Assembly: GCF_026625605.1 (NCBI RefSeq) | Contig: NZ_CP113054.1 | Span: forward strand, 1,984,001-2,048,000 | Direction: 5' to 3' | DNA from: Luteolibacter sp. SL250 | GTDB taxonomy: Bacteria; Verrucomicrobiota; Verrucomicrobiia; Verrucomicrobiales; Akkermansiaceae | Length of the DNA: 64,000 nucleotides | In this document: positions 35,793 through 44,749 of the stretch, piece by piece | How positions within the stretch are numbered: position 1 is the stretch's first letter | Layout: the number at the start of each line of letters is the position of its first letter | Program-made: the position numbers and the translations under genes | Notes under the pieces: generated by a model | What the model was told of the DNA's origin: nothing | The model's input: only the letters and a program-made list of their open reading frames with translations | Databases searched by the model: none

Positions 35793-38372
35793 ATGAAGCG
35801 CCTGCTCATCCCGCTGGCTGCGGTGCTGCCTGCCGCCGTCGTCCATGCCTCGACGGATCCCGCGAAGCTCGAGTTCTTCGAGAAACGCATCCGTCCGATC
35901 CTCTCGGAGAACTGCTACAGCTGCCACGCCGCGGATACGAAGGCGGCGGGCGGCCTGCGGGTGGATGACCTGAACGGACTCCTCCAGGGAGGGGACGGCG
36001 GTGCCGCCGTCATCCGTGGGGATGCGAAGGGGAGCGCCCTCATCCGGCGCATCCGCCATGCGGAGGAACGGCGGCGCATGCCGAAGGACAGCGACGCGCT
36101 GGACGAGGCGGAGATCGCGGATCTGGAGAAATGGATCGACGACGGCGCGGTATGGCCGGCGGAGGAGATTCCTTCATACATCGGCAAGGACCGCACGAAG
36201 TACGAAAACCTCCGTAGATCCCACTGGGCCTGGCAGCCGCTCACGACGCCGACCACTCCAGCGGTGAAGGACGCCGCATGGCCGGCGGGGGAGGTGGACC
36301 GTTTCATCCTCGCGGAGCTGGAGGGTAGGGGGCTGTCACCCGTAGGGGATGCGGACCGTGCCACGCTCTTGCGCCGCGTGACTCATGACCTCACCGGCCT
36401 GCCGCCATCCCCGGAGGAGTTGCGCGCCTTCACGGAGGATGCCGCTACGGACGCGTATGAAAATGCGGTGGACCGCCTGCTTGCATCTCCTGCCTTCGGC
36501 GAGCGCTGGGGGCGGCATTGGCTGGACGTGGCGCGCTACGGCGAATCGACCGGACCGTCACGCAACATCCCTTATCCCCATGCGTGGAAGTACCGGGACT
36601 ATGTGATCGACTCCGTTTCCCGGGATGTCCCGTTCGACCGCTTCATCCGCGAGCAGATCGCGGGGGATCTGCTTCCCGGGGAGGATGGAAAGGAGCGCGA
36701 CCGCCTGCTCACGGCGACGGGCTTCCTCGCGCTCGGCGTGAAGGACGTGAACCAGCGTTTCAAGATCCGCTTCCAGATGGACAATGTCGATGAACAGATC
36801 GATACCGTGACCCGCTCCGTGCTCGGCCTCACGGTGAGCTGCGCCCGCTGCCATGACCACAAGACGGATCCGGTGCCGACGACGGAGTATTACTCGCTGG
36901 CGGGCATCTTCACCAGCACGGAGGACGGCGCGGGCGTCCGCAACAAGATGGGCGGTGGCGGCCTGGACTACTACGATGGGGAGAAGCTGGTCCGCCTTTC
37001 CACCGATAACGCCCCTCCGCCCGATCCCGTGAAGGCGGCGGAACTCCGGAGGAAAGCGGATGAGGCGAAGAAGGAATGGGATGAAATCCGTGGCACGCCG
37101 GAGGGCCTGAAGCGCAACGCCAACGGCCAGCCCGTCCAGCGTGCCTACCGGCTACGGTATGAAAAAGCACAGGCGGATCTCATGGACCTCACCGACCCCG
37201 CCGCGCGCGGCCTGGCGGTCCACGGGGTCCGGGAGGCGGCACAGGTTGCGGACACCCAGGTGCGGATCCGTGGCGAGGCGGAGCGCCTCGGGCCGGAGGT
37301 GCCGCGTGGCTTCCCACAGATCTTCGCGGTGCCCGGCGCGCCGGCCATCGATCCCGCGCAGAGCGGACGCCTGCAGCTCGCGGAGTGGCTCACCCATCCG
37401 GGGAATCCGCTCACGCCGCGAGTGGCGGTGAACCGGATCTGGAAGCACCTCTTCGGTGAAGGGCTGGTCACCACGGTGGACAACTTCGGCGTGACGGGTG
37501 ACACACCTTCCCATCCGGAACTGCTCGATCATCTTGCCAACCGCTTCGTCGCCGGTGGCTGGTCGGTGAAGAAGACCATCCGCGAGCTGGTCCTGAGCCG
37601 CACCTACCGCCTCGGCGGTGACGCCCCCGCCAATCTGGTTGGAGTCGATCCAGCGAACCGTCTGCTATGGCGGCATGCTCCGCGCCGCATGAGCGCGGAG
37701 GAGATCCGCGACACCATCCTGGCCGTCTCCGGAAAGCTCGACCGCCAGCCGCCGTCCGGCGCTCCCGTGGAAAAGCTGAAGATGATCGAGATGCGCGACA
37801 ACGGCCAGGAAGCGGCCACCGTCCACCGGAACGCGAACACTTCGCTGGGCCGCAGTGTCTATCTGCCGCTGCTCCGCGGTGTCACGCCGCGCGCGCTGGA
37901 GGCGTTCGATCCGGTGGGCCAGACGCTCGTCTCCGGCAGGCGTGAGGAGACCACGGTGCCGTCGCAGGCTCTGTTCATGCTGAACTCCTCCTTTGTCCGC
38001 GGACAGGCGCTGGCGCTTGCCGGTGGGCTGGTGGCAGGGGACGTGTCCGCGGAGGAACGCGTGCGCTCGGTCTTCCTCGGTGCGTATGGCCGTGAGCCTC
38101 AGAATGGTGAGATCTCCGCGGCGCTGGCGTTGCTCGATGAGTTCGAAAACGCACCCCATGAGACACTGCAGGCCCGGGCCGATGTGCAGGCACCGTCCGA
38201 TGCGGACCGCCCCATCGTCGCGGATGCCCAGGCCGCGAATCCGGACGACATCCCGCGGGACGACCAGACCACTGCCGAAGAGGTGGTGGAGGCTGGCGAC
38301 GCCCGCACCGCCGCGTGGATGACCTTTGTCCAAGGCGTCTTTGCCTCAGCTGAGTTCCGCTTCGTCCGTTGA
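35793..38372 (+). CDS. PSD1/planctomycete cytochrome c domain protein (DUF1549-DUF1553)
   Basis: 859-residue exported protein. After the signal peptide (LLIPLAAVLPAAVVHA) comes a planctomycete-type cytochrome c domain with a heme-binding CYSCH (Cys41, Cys44, His45). Next is DUF1549 (about 160-360; DRFILAELEGRGLSP, DLTGLPPSPEELRAF, FGERWGRHWLDVARYGES), which holds a second CxxCH (CARCHDHKTDP), and DUF1553 (about 560-830; GNPLTPRVAVNRIWKHLFGE, RRMSAEEIRDTILAVSGKLD). These genes typically pair with DUF1501 genes, as here 23 bp downstream. Their biochemical role is not established; a periplasmic redox function is likely from the heme motifs. Confidence 0.92.
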   Translation: MKRLLIPLAAVLPAAVVHASTDPAKLEFFEKRIRPILSENCYSCHAADTKAAGGLRVDDLNGLLQGGDGGAAVIRGDAKGSALIRRIRHAEERRRMPKDSDALDEAEIADLEKWIDDGAVWPAEEIPSYIGKDRTKYENLRRSHWAWQPLTTPTTPAVKDAAWPAGEVDRFILAELEGRGLSPVGDADRATLLRRVTHDLTGLPPSPEELRAFTEDAATDAYENAVDRLLASPAFGERWGRHWLDVARYGESTGPSRNIPYPHAWKYRDYVIDSVSRDVPFDRFIREQIAGDLLPGEDGKERDRLLTATGFLALGVKDVNQRFKIRFQMDNVDEQIDTVTRSVLGLTVSCARCHDHKTDPVPTTEYYSLAGIFTSTEDGAGVRNKMGGGGLDYYDGEKLVRLSTDNAPPPDPVKAAELRRKADEAKKEWDEIRGTPEGLKRNANGQPVQRAYRLRYEKAQADLMDLTDPAARGLAVHGVREAAQVADTQVRIRGEAERLGPEVPRGFPQIFAVPGAPAIDPAQSGRLQLAEWLTHPGNPLTPRVAVNRIWKHLFGEGLVTTVDNFGVTGDTPSHPELLDHLANRFVAGGWSVKKTIRELVLSRTYRLGGDAPANLVGVDPANRLLWRHAPRRMSAEEIRDTILAVSGKLDRQPPSGAPVEKLKMIEMRDNGQEAATVHRNANTSLGRSVYLPLLRGVTPRALEAFDPVGQTLVSGRREETTVPSQALFMLNSSFVRGQALALAGGLVAGDVSAEERVRSVFLGAYGREPQNGEISAALALLDEFENAPHETLQARADVQAPSDADRPIVADAQAANPDDIPRDDQTTAEEVVEAGDARTAAWMTFVQGVFASAEFRFVR

Positions 38373-38395
38373 AAACCTCTTTGGAAATCCATCCC

Positions 38396-39760
38396 ATGAA
38401 TCCCTATTCCCAGTTCTCCCGCAGATCCGTTCTCCGTTCCGCCGGCGCGGGTTTCGGATATTTCGCCCTCGCCGGATTGCTCGGCAAGGACGCTCTCCGC
38501 GCCGCACCCGCACCGGTGAATCCGCTCGCGCCGAAGAAGCCCCATTTCGAACCGAAGGCGAAGCGCATCATTTTTATCTTCATGGAGGGCGCGATGTCCG
38601 GGGTCGATACCATCGACTACAAGCCCGAGCTCCAGAAAAGCGACGGCAAGACATCCCCCGGCGGTGGCAAGCTGGTAGCGTCGAAGTTCGGCTTCAAGCA
38701 ATACGGCGAGACCGGGACGTGGTTCTCCGACCTGCTGCCGAACATCGCCTCCCACGCGGACAAGATGTGCTGGCTGCGCGGCCTCCACACGGACACCCCG
38801 GCCCACCCGCAGGCGGTGGTCCAGCTCCATACAGGCAGTGCGAACGCCGCGCTCACCCGGCCCAGCATGGGCTCGTGGTTGCTCTACGGGCTGGGCACGG
38901 ATAATGCGGACCTGCCCGGCTACATCACCATCAACCCATCGCCGAACTTCGGTGGCGCGGTGAACTATGGCAGCGCCTTCCTGCCCGCCCACTTTCAGGG
39001 CACCCGCATCACGGATCAGGGGTTCATGGCGAACCTGAAGGCTGCCGCCGTGGCGGAACGCCAGCGGAAGCAGCTCGATTTCATCCAGTCCCTCAACCGT
39101 GGCTATGCCGCCACTCCCGGCGCGCCGGATCCGGTCGATGGCATCATCGCCTCCTACGAACTGGGCTTCCGCATGCAGGACAAAGTGCCCGCCCTGCTGG
39201 ACATCTCAAAGGAGCCGGAACACGTGAAGGAAGCCTACGGCATCAAGGACGGTCCTGCGGGTGCCTTCGCCCGCCAGTGCCTCATGGTCCGCCGTCTCAG
39301 CGAGGCGGGCGTGCGCTTCGTCGAGATCTGCCAGCCGGGTTGGGACCACCACAACAACCTGCACAAGGGGCTGATCGAGCGGACCTCGAACGTGGACAAA
39401 CCCACGGCCGCGCTGCTGGAGGACCTGGACCAGCGCGGGCTGCTGGAGGACACGCTGGTCCTGTTCGGATCGGAGTTCGGCCGCCAGCCCGCGGCACAGG
39501 GCCAGGACGGGCGCGACCACAACATCACCGGCTACTCCATGTTCCTCGCCGGTGCCGGCGTGAAGAAAGGCTACACCCACGGAGCCACGGATGAACTCGG
39601 CATCAAGGCCATCGACGGCCGCATGCACACCAACGACCTCCACGCCACGCTGCTCGCGCTGATGGGCCTCGATCATGAGGAACTGACCTACCGCTACGCG
39701 GGCCGCGACTTCCGGTTGACGGATGTGGCAGGCAAGGTCGCGCGCGAGATCTTCGCCTAA
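38396..39760 (+). CDS. DUF1501 domain protein with Tat signal
   Basis: 454-residue protein with a twin-arginine signal (SRRSVLRSAGAGFGYFALAG), so it is exported folded. The DUF1501 body has an alkaline-phosphatase/sulfatase-like layout: IIFIFMEGAMSGVDTIDYKP, DLLPNIASHADKMCWLRGLH, FVEICQPGWDHHNNLHKGL, VLFGSEFGRQPAAQGQDGRD and the C-terminal GIKAIDGRMHTNDLHATLL. Partner of the PSD1 protein in many Planctomycetes and Verrucomicrobia. The Ser and His/Asp metal-type residues are present but no reaction is proven. It ends the operon; its TAA is the first base triplet of repeat copy B, with the IS element 16 bp further on. Confidence 0.92.
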   Translation: MNPYSQFSRRSVLRSAGAGFGYFALAGLLGKDALRAAPAPVNPLAPKKPHFEPKAKRIIFIFMEGAMSGVDTIDYKPELQKSDGKTSPGGGKLVASKFGFKQYGETGTWFSDLLPNIASHADKMCWLRGLHTDTPAHPQAVVQLHTGSANAALTRPSMGSWLLYGLGTDNADLPGYITINPSPNFGGAVNYGSAFLPAHFQGTRITDQGFMANLKAAAVAERQRKQLDFIQSLNRGYAATPGAPDPVDGIIASYELGFRMQDKVPALLDISKEPEHVKEAYGIKDGPAGAFARQCLMVRRLSEAGVRFVEICQPGWDHHNNLHKGLIERTSNVDKPTAALLEDLDQRGLLEDTLVLFGSEFGRQPAAQGQDGRDHNITGYSMFLAGAGVKKGYTHGATDELGIKAIDGRMHTNDLHATLLALMGLDHEELTYRYAGRDFRLTDVAGKVAREIFA

Positions 39761-39811
39761 GGAGGGAGGACACTCCTGAGGTGCAACCCTAAATTGGACC
39801 ACTGGTGTCCT

Positions 39812-40612
39812 TCATTTCTGTCTCTGGAATCGGGCTTCGAATTGGTTGGGACTGAGGTATCCGATCGACGAATGGAGCCGCCTCGGATTGTAGAAGGCAT
39901 CGATGTAGCTGAAGATCTTCTGCCGCGCCTCATCCAGATTCCTGAAGGTTTCCTCCTCCGCCATTTCCGCTTTGAGGGTACCCATGAAGGATTCGGTCCT
40001 GGCGTTGTCGTAGGGATTGGCCAGCCGCGACATGCTCTGTCGCAGGCCTGATCCGGCAAGCATCGCCCTGAACGCGGTGCTCGAATACTGGCTGCCCCGG
40101 TCGCTGTGGAAAATGGTGGAAACGATCTTCCTGCGGCTCTGGAGCGCCTGCCGCAGGGCATCGGTGACCAACGCGCGGTCGATGGAGCGTGACAGGCTCC
40201 AGCCGATGATCCGGCGTGACCACAGGTCGATGACCACGGCGAGGTAGAGCCAACCCTCACGGCTCGGGATTAAGGTGATGTCCCCGGCCCAGACCTGGTC
40301 GGGAGCCTGGGGTGGCGGCAGTTTGGCAAGCAGGTTGGCACAGGGATGGGAGGCCTTGCCATCGCTGGTCTTCGGGGTGAAGCGCCGGCGCTGGATGGCG
40401 TGGAGACCTTGCCGGCGCATCATCCTGCGCGCCCGCTGCCAGCCGCAGGAGACGCCACGATTGGCCAATTCGCAGGCGATCCGGCGGTAGCCGTAGCAGC
40501 GGCGGTTGGCGTGGAAGATGGTGCTGATGAGGGCGGCGAGTTCCTGATCCGGCCAGGGTTGCGCGGGAGGACGAGGCTTGTGGTGATAGGTGCTGCGCGG
40601 CAAACCCAGCAC
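39812..40612 (-). CDS. IS3-family transposase OrfB (DDE integrase domain)
   Basis: 266-residue frame beginning at a GTG, although the natural product is probably the OrfAB fusion entered by -1 frameshifting near 40711. It has an HTH_21-like start (RRCYGYRRIACELANRG) and an rve/DDE catalytic core with Asp in VWAGDITLI, Asp in TIFHSDRGSQYSS and Glu in NARTESFMGTLK, the full DDE triad. The C-terminus YNPRRLHSSIGYLSPNQFE is typical of IS3. Catalyses copy-paste transposition of the flanking element. Confidence 0.95.
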   Translation of the reverse strand: MLGLPRSTYHHKPRPPAQPWPDQELAALISTIFHANRRCYGYRRIACELANRGVSCGWQRARRMMRRQGLHAIQRRRFTPKTSDGKASHPCANLLAKLPPPQAPDQVWAGDITLIPSREGWLYLAVVIDLWSRRIIGWSLSRSIDRALVTDALRQALQSRRKIVSTIFHSDRGSQYSSTAFRAMLAGSGLRQSMSRLANPYDNARTESFMGTLKAEMAEEETFRNLDEARQKIFSYIDAFYNPRRLHSSIGYLSPNQFEARFQRQK

Positions 40613-40662
40613 CGAGCAGATCCTGCGCAGGCTGGCCCCGCTGCTTTCCCGCAGCTCCTTGA

Positions 40663-40959
40663 TCAGCGTTCTGGATCGGGTGGAACAGAGGAGCCCAGGA
40701 TCGCGGAGGCTTTTTTTAAAATGTCGTTCTCCTGGGTGAGGCGGGCCAGTTCGCGGCGGACCGCCTGCAACTCGGAAACCAAGGCGGCTTCCTTTTGCGG
40801 GGAGGTGGGACGCGGGGCGGGCTTCCGTGCCTTGTCGCGCCAGCGGTAGAGGGCGCTGCGCGCCACGCCGAGCTGGCGGGACACCTCGGTGACCGATCCA
40901 CAGGCGTCGATCAAGGCAACGGCACGGATCATGAACTCATCACTATACTGGGCACTCAT
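40663..40959 (-). CDS. IS3-family OrfA (helix-turn-helix DNA-binding subunit)
   Basis: 98-residue protein starting at ATG 40959. HTH_Tnp_1 domain (YSDEFMIRAVALIDACG, EVSRQLGVARSALYRWRDK) and a leucine-zipper-like C-terminal helix (SELQAVRRELARLTQENDIL). The run AAAAAAAG at 40710-40717 (minus strand) lies near the end; slipping back one base there fuses OrfA to OrfB (reading on as KKSLRDPGLLCSTRSRTL). Confidence 0.93.
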   Translation of the reverse strand: MSAQYSDEFMIRAVALIDACGSVTEVSRQLGVARSALYRWRDKARKPAPRPTSPQKEAALVSELQAVRRELARLTQENDILKKASAILGSSVPPDPER

Positions 40960-41199
40960 GGGGATGGTTGGTTCCGACTGTCCTCTATTCTCCGGGGACA
41001 AATGGTCCAACCATTTAACTCACCTCACTCCTGTCCTCCGGCGGCATTGGCGAATCAGAAAAGATTCACCGCAAAGGCGCGAAGGGCACGAAGCAACTAA
41101 GACGAATAGGGAAATCAGATCATCTGAGTCAAAATACTGAAAACCTCTCCTCCTTCATTCGCCGATGCCGCCGGGGCACAAGAGTGCCTCCCTCCTTAC

Positions 41200-41490
41200 T
41201 TCCTCCTACGCCGCCTTCCTGCGGTGCGGGCGGGCCGGGGAGACGGGGGCAGGGGCGGGACAAAGGGAATGGACGGCGGGCTGCTGTTTGACGATCCATC
41301 CTGCGCGGCGGACCAACAGCGGAATGATCGGACTTTTGAATTCGATGCCGTTCATGGTGGTGGGGTAAAAGCAATCAGCGGACCAATTCATCCGCCGTGT
41401 GGTGGATGACCGGCCGCGCCGTGATGTGGATCTTGATGGACGTGGATGGCGGCCCCCGATGGCCAATGGGTTGCCGCGGAGGGCGGGGGA
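41200..41490. other. GC-rich intergenic region downstream of sulfatase 1
   Basis: About 290 bp between repeat copy B and the sulfatase stop. A minus-strand frame (MNGIEFKSPIIPLLVRR...) is open here but has no ribosome binding site and an uninformative composition. Nothing else is recognised. Confidence 0.4.
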
Positions 41491-42918
41491 TCAATCTTCG
41501 CCGTCACCGCCGGCATTCTTCTTCCGGGCGCCCTTGCCCCGTCCCGCACCTTTGCCGGGGGCGCCACGGCCGTCGGTGTCGGTCAGGCCAGGTGCGTTCT
41601 TCTCCGGCAGCAGTGCGGCCAGTTCGTTTTTCAGCGCGGCGTGCTTCTCTTCCTTGGCGAGGTTCGTCCACTCATACGGATCTTCCCGGTGGTCGTAGAG
41701 TTCCTCGGTGCCGTCCGCGTAGCGGATGTAGCGCCAGTGTTCCGTGCGGATGGCGTGGTTGCCGCGCAGCCAGGTGCTGAGGGCGTGGCCCTTCCACTCC
41801 GCGGCGGGATCCGCGAGCAACGTGCGGATGCTTTCCCCCTCGACGTGCGCGGGCTTCGTGATGCCGGCCAGGTCGGTCAGCGTCGGGTAGAAGCTGCTGA
41901 AATCGACGGGCCGCGTGCTCACCACGCCGCCCTTGGTGACTCCCGGAGCGACCCAGATGTAGGGAGCGCGCGTCGCTTCCTCCCACAGGGCGAACTTCCG
42001 CCAATGCTCCTTCTCGCCGAAGTGCCAGCCATGGTCCCCCAGCAGCACGACGATGGTGTTGTCCTTGTGCTCGGATGCTTCCAGCGCATCGAGCAGTCGG
42101 CCGATCTCCGCGTCCGCATAGGAAACGGCAGCGAGATACGCCTGCACGGCTTCCTTCCAGCGGCCGGACTCCACGATCTTCGCGTGGTCGCCGTCCGGGC
42201 GGGCGAACTTCACGCCCGCGGCAGGGACATCGGAAAGGTCATCCGGCTTGGTGGGCGGCAGCTTGATGGACTCCAGCGGATGGAGATCGAAGTATCTCTT
42301 CGGCACGAACCATGGCATGTGCGGCTTGTGCAGGCCCACGGTGAGGAAGAACGGCTTGTCGTGCTTCTTCCCGAGCTGCTCGATGCCGTAGTTCACGATG
42401 CGGTGGTCGCTGAGATCGGAGTCCTCCGCCTCCACCACTCCGAAGCGGATGCCGCCGACGCCCTTGCTGCCTTCCGGTTCAGGGCCCAGCTTGCCTTCGT
42501 TCTTCAGGTAGTCGTCCCACTCCTCTTTCCGGTCGTAGCCGCCGTGGTAGAGTTTTCCGGAGCCCAGCGTGATATAGCCGGCCTTCCTGAAGGTTGAGAT
42601 GATGGTCTTTTCCTCCGGGACCACTTTGCGCCAGTCATCCGCGTTCCCATAGACGCCGGACGTGTAGGGGCGGATGCCGGACAGCAGGCTGGCGCGGGAT
42701 CCATTGCAGACTGGGACCGTCGCATGGGCGTTGGAGAAGCTGACACCGCGCGCGGAGAGGCGGTCGATGTTCGGCGTCTTCGTCTGCTTGTTGCGCCCGG
42801 TGTAGCCGACCCAGTGGTTGAGGTCGTCCGCGGCGATGATGAGGATGTTGGGTTTCCGCTCCGGCTGCGCCTGGAGAAAGGCGGTGGAGACGAGGAACAG
42901 GGTGAGGAAGCGTTTCAT
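41491..42918 (-). CDS. exported sulfatase (iduronate-2-sulfatase-like), variant CNGSR motif
   Basis: 475-residue S1-type sulfatase with signal peptide (LTLFLVSTAFLQAQ). Metal-binding Asp pair in NILIIAADDLNHW, catalytic segment VPVCNGSRASLLSG with Cys71 (to be converted to formylglycine), KLYHGGYDRK, LTVGLHKPHMPWFVPKRYFD and VLLGDHGWHFGEKEHW. The iduronate-2-sulfatase-like subgroup is inferred from the last two. The position normally occupied by Pro in C-x-P-x-R is Gly. The last 30 residues are Gly/Lys-rich (APGKGAGRGKGARKKNAGG). The next sulfatase gene lies 33 bp upstream in the same direction. Confidence 0.92.
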   Translation of the reverse strand: MKRFLTLFLVSTAFLQAQPERKPNILIIAADDLNHWVGYTGRNKQTKTPNIDRLSARGVSFSNAHATVPVCNGSRASLLSGIRPYTSGVYGNADDWRKVVPEEKTIISTFRKAGYITLGSGKLYHGGYDRKEEWDDYLKNEGKLGPEPEGSKGVGGIRFGVVEAEDSDLSDHRIVNYGIEQLGKKHDKPFFLTVGLHKPHMPWFVPKRYFDLHPLESIKLPPTKPDDLSDVPAAGVKFARPDGDHAKIVESGRWKEAVQAYLAAVSYADAEIGRLLDALEASEHKDNTIVVLLGDHGWHFGEKEHWRKFALWEEATRAPYIWVAPGVTKGGVVSTRPVDFSSFYPTLTDLAGITKPAHVEGESIRTLLADPAAEWKGHALSTWLRGNHAIRTEHWRYIRYADGTEELYDHREDPYEWTNLAKEEKHAALKNELAALLPEKNAPGLTDTDGRGAPGKGAGRGKGARKKNAGGDGED

Positions 42919-42951
42919 GGCGGAATGGGATTCGGGGAAAAGGATGGTGGA

Positions 42952-44418
42952 TCACTCGCCCCACACGGCGGGGGTCTTGAAATCACGTGGCTTCGGCCGG
43001 AGCTTCGGTGCGGCGGCCTCGGCGGACAGGGAGTCGTAGATGGCCTTCAACTCCTTCACCTTTTCCGGATGGGCGGTGGAAAGGTCGCTCTTTTCCGAAA
43101 CATCATCCGCCAGGTTGTAGAGTTCAACTTTCGCCGCGGCGGCGGGCGCGGGTTTCGCGTCTCCTTCCTCATCGTCGGTCCGGCCGTTCTTCACGACCAG
43201 CTTCCAGTCGCCGGAGCGGATCGCACCGGAGTTCGGCGAAACATTCAGCACGATCTCCCGCTCGGGGATCGTTCCGCCCTTCAGCACCGCGGAGATGTCC
43301 TTGCCATCAACCGGCAGCTTCTGTTCCCGCGGTGCGCCGGTCACGGCCAGCAGCGTGGGGTACCAGTCGGTGATGTGGATCGGCGTCTCCACCGTGGAAC
43401 CTGCGGCGATGGTGCCGGGCCAGGTGGCGAAGGCGACCACCCGCACGCCGCCCTCATGGACGGTGCCTTTGCCCGCGCGGAGCTTCCCGTTGTTGGACAG
43501 CTTGCCGGGATTCGGCCCACCGTTGTCGCTGGAGAAAATGATGAGCGTGTCATCGGAAAGCTTCTCGTCGGCGAGCGCCTTCACGATCTCACCCACGGCG
43601 TCATCCAGCGCGCTGATCATCGCCGCGTAGGTCTTCCGGTTGCCCTCGAACTGCGGGTAGAGGGAAAGGTAGCGCTCCGGCACCTGGTGGGGGCTGTGCA
43701 CGCCATTGAACGGCACATAGAGGAACAGCGGCTTCGATTTGTCCCGCCCGCGGATGCGGGTGGCGGCCTCCTTGCCGATGAGTTCGGTGCTGTAGCCTTC
43801 ATCGCCGCTGACCTTGTCATTGCGGTGCCAGTCGAATCCGTCGTCCCGGATGTGGGTGTAATAGTCGATCGCGCCGTTGTAGTGCCCATATTGGTGATCG
43901 AAGCCCCGCCGTGTCGGCAGATACTCCGGCTTGAAGTGGCCGAGATGCCACTTGCCGCTGATGGCCGTCTCATAGCCCGCCTCTTTCAGCGCCTGCGGGA
44001 GCAATCTTTCCTCCAGCGGCAGTCCATACCCCGCCCATGGCCGGACGACCCCGGTCTGGAATCCATAGCGCAGGGGATACCTGCCGGTGAGGAAGGCGGC
44101 GCGGGTAGGGGAGCAGACGGGCTGGACATAGTATTGGTCCAGCTTCGCACCGGAGGCGGCGAGCTTGTCGAGGTGGGGTGTCCTGATCTCCGGGTTCCGC
44201 CAGCCCACGTCATCGCCGCCCAGGTCATCCGCCAGCAGGTAGATGATGTTCGGTTGCTTCTTTTCCTCCGCCTTCTCCGGCGCGGCGGTGGCCACGGCGA
44301 ACAGCGCACCCCGGCCGGTGGGCGTGGCGCAGCAGGATTTCTCGGCAGCTCCGGATGTCGGAGAAAGAAACGCTATCAGGGCGGACAGCAGCGGGAGACG
44401 GAAGCGGGAAAGCGTCAT
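42952..44418 (-). CDS. exported sulfatase (arylsulfatase B-like)
   Basis: 488-residue S1 sulfatase starting at ATG 44418 with a signal peptide ([17 protein letters not shown]). It has the Asp-Asp metal site ([16 protein letters not shown]), a canonical CSPTR catalytic motif (Cys102-Arg106; [19 protein letters not shown]), [35 protein letters not shown] and [13 protein letters not shown]. It hydrolyses sulfate esters of polysaccharides after export; the substrate is unknown. Probably co-transcribed with sulfatase 1. No sulfatase-maturing enzyme is in the window. Confidence 0.94.
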   Translation of the reverse strand: MTLSRFRLPLLSALIAFLSPTSGAAEKSCCATPTGRGALFAVATAAPEKAEEKKQPNIIYLLADDLGGDDVGWRNPEIRTPHLDKLAASGAKLDQYYVQPVCSPTRAAFLTGRYPLRYGFQTGVVRPWAGYGLPLEERLLPQALKEAGYETAISGKWHLGHFKPEYLPTRRGFDHQYGHYNGAIDYYTHIRDDGFDWHRNDKVSGDEGYSTELIGKEAATRIRGRDKSKPLFLYVPFNGVHSPHQVPERYLSLYPQFEGNRKTYAAMISALDDAVGEIVKALADEKLSDDTLIIFSSDNGGPNPGKLSNNGKLRAGKGTVHEGGVRVVAFATWPGTIAAGSTVETPIHITDWYPTLLAVTGAPREQKLPVDGKDISAVLKGGTIPEREIVLNVSPNSGAIRSGDWKLVVKNGRTDDEEGDAKPAPAAAAKVELYNLADDVSEKSDLSTAHPEKVKELKAIYDSLSAEAAAPKLRPKPRDFKTPAVWGE

Positions 44419-44749
44419 GGAAACGTCGCGGCCGGTGGTGGATGGGCCGCATGGTTGAACCACGGCCGGGAAAGGAAGTTTCGGAACGACACCGCGGAAT
44501 GCAGATGCGGGAATGGTGGAGGAATTCATGGAGAATCGGAGTGGGCCGGTTCATCCAGTGAGTCTGGTCTTCCACGGTGCGGATACGCGGCCAGGTGCCG
44601 CTGCAGGATGCCGTCCGGACCGTTCCGCTGACGGGGTGTGGTCAGCCCTCAGGCATCCGCACGCTGGATACTAACCGCACACGCCGGACGCGTCAATCCG
44701 TAAATTTACTATATAAGGTAGTTTTGTAAGGATAAGCGGAGCCCGCCCC
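44419..44749. other. intergenic region upstream of the sulfatase pair
   Basis: About 330 bp. GC-rich except for a short AT-rich stretch (TAAATTTACTATATAAGG, 44700-44718) near the pyrD stop. It should hold the sulfatase promoter and the end of the pyrD transcript. No gene, tRNA or clear hairpin terminator is seen. Confidence 0.4.

Larger units (their letters stand above)
39777..41027 (-). mobile_element. complete IS3-family insertion sequence (1251 bp)
   Basis: Bounded by imperfect 25-bp inverted repeats beginning TGAGGTG and sharing TTGGACCA at their inner part (15 of 25 positions match). Flanked by the 4-bp direct repeat CTCC (39773-39776 and 41028-41031), the target duplication. It carries orfA and orfB on the minus strand in overlapping phases with an A7 slippery run, the standard IS3 organisation. 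Both frames look intact. The insertion point is the loop of a palindromic repeat. Confidence 0.95.
39758..41199. repeat. BIME-like paired hairpin repeat (copy B), interrupted by an IS3-family element
   Basis: Left arm: TAAGGAGGGAGGACACTCC with half-stem GGAGGACA (39765-39772) and loop CTCC. After the insertion the hairpin resumes with CTCC (41028-41031) and TGTCCTCC (41032-41039). The conserved spacer module (GGCGGCATTGGCGAAT, then GATTCACCGCAAAG) lies at 41040-41085. The opposite-orientation right arm, GGGGCAC-AAGA-GTGCCTC (41173-41190), is followed by CCTCCTTA. Removing the IS and one CTCC restores a sequence identical to the left arm of copy C. Confidence 0.85.

Noticed and set aside
28112-39760. 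A prophage or defence island explanation for the large operon
   Set aside because: No integrase, capsid, restriction, toxin or nuclease genes are present; all five products are exported envelope proteins.
41206-41466. A minus-strand frame (MNGIEFKSPIIPLLVRR...) between the IS element and sulfatase 1
   Set aside because: No ribosome binding site, Pro/Ala/Arg-rich end, not supported by context; too weak to annotate.
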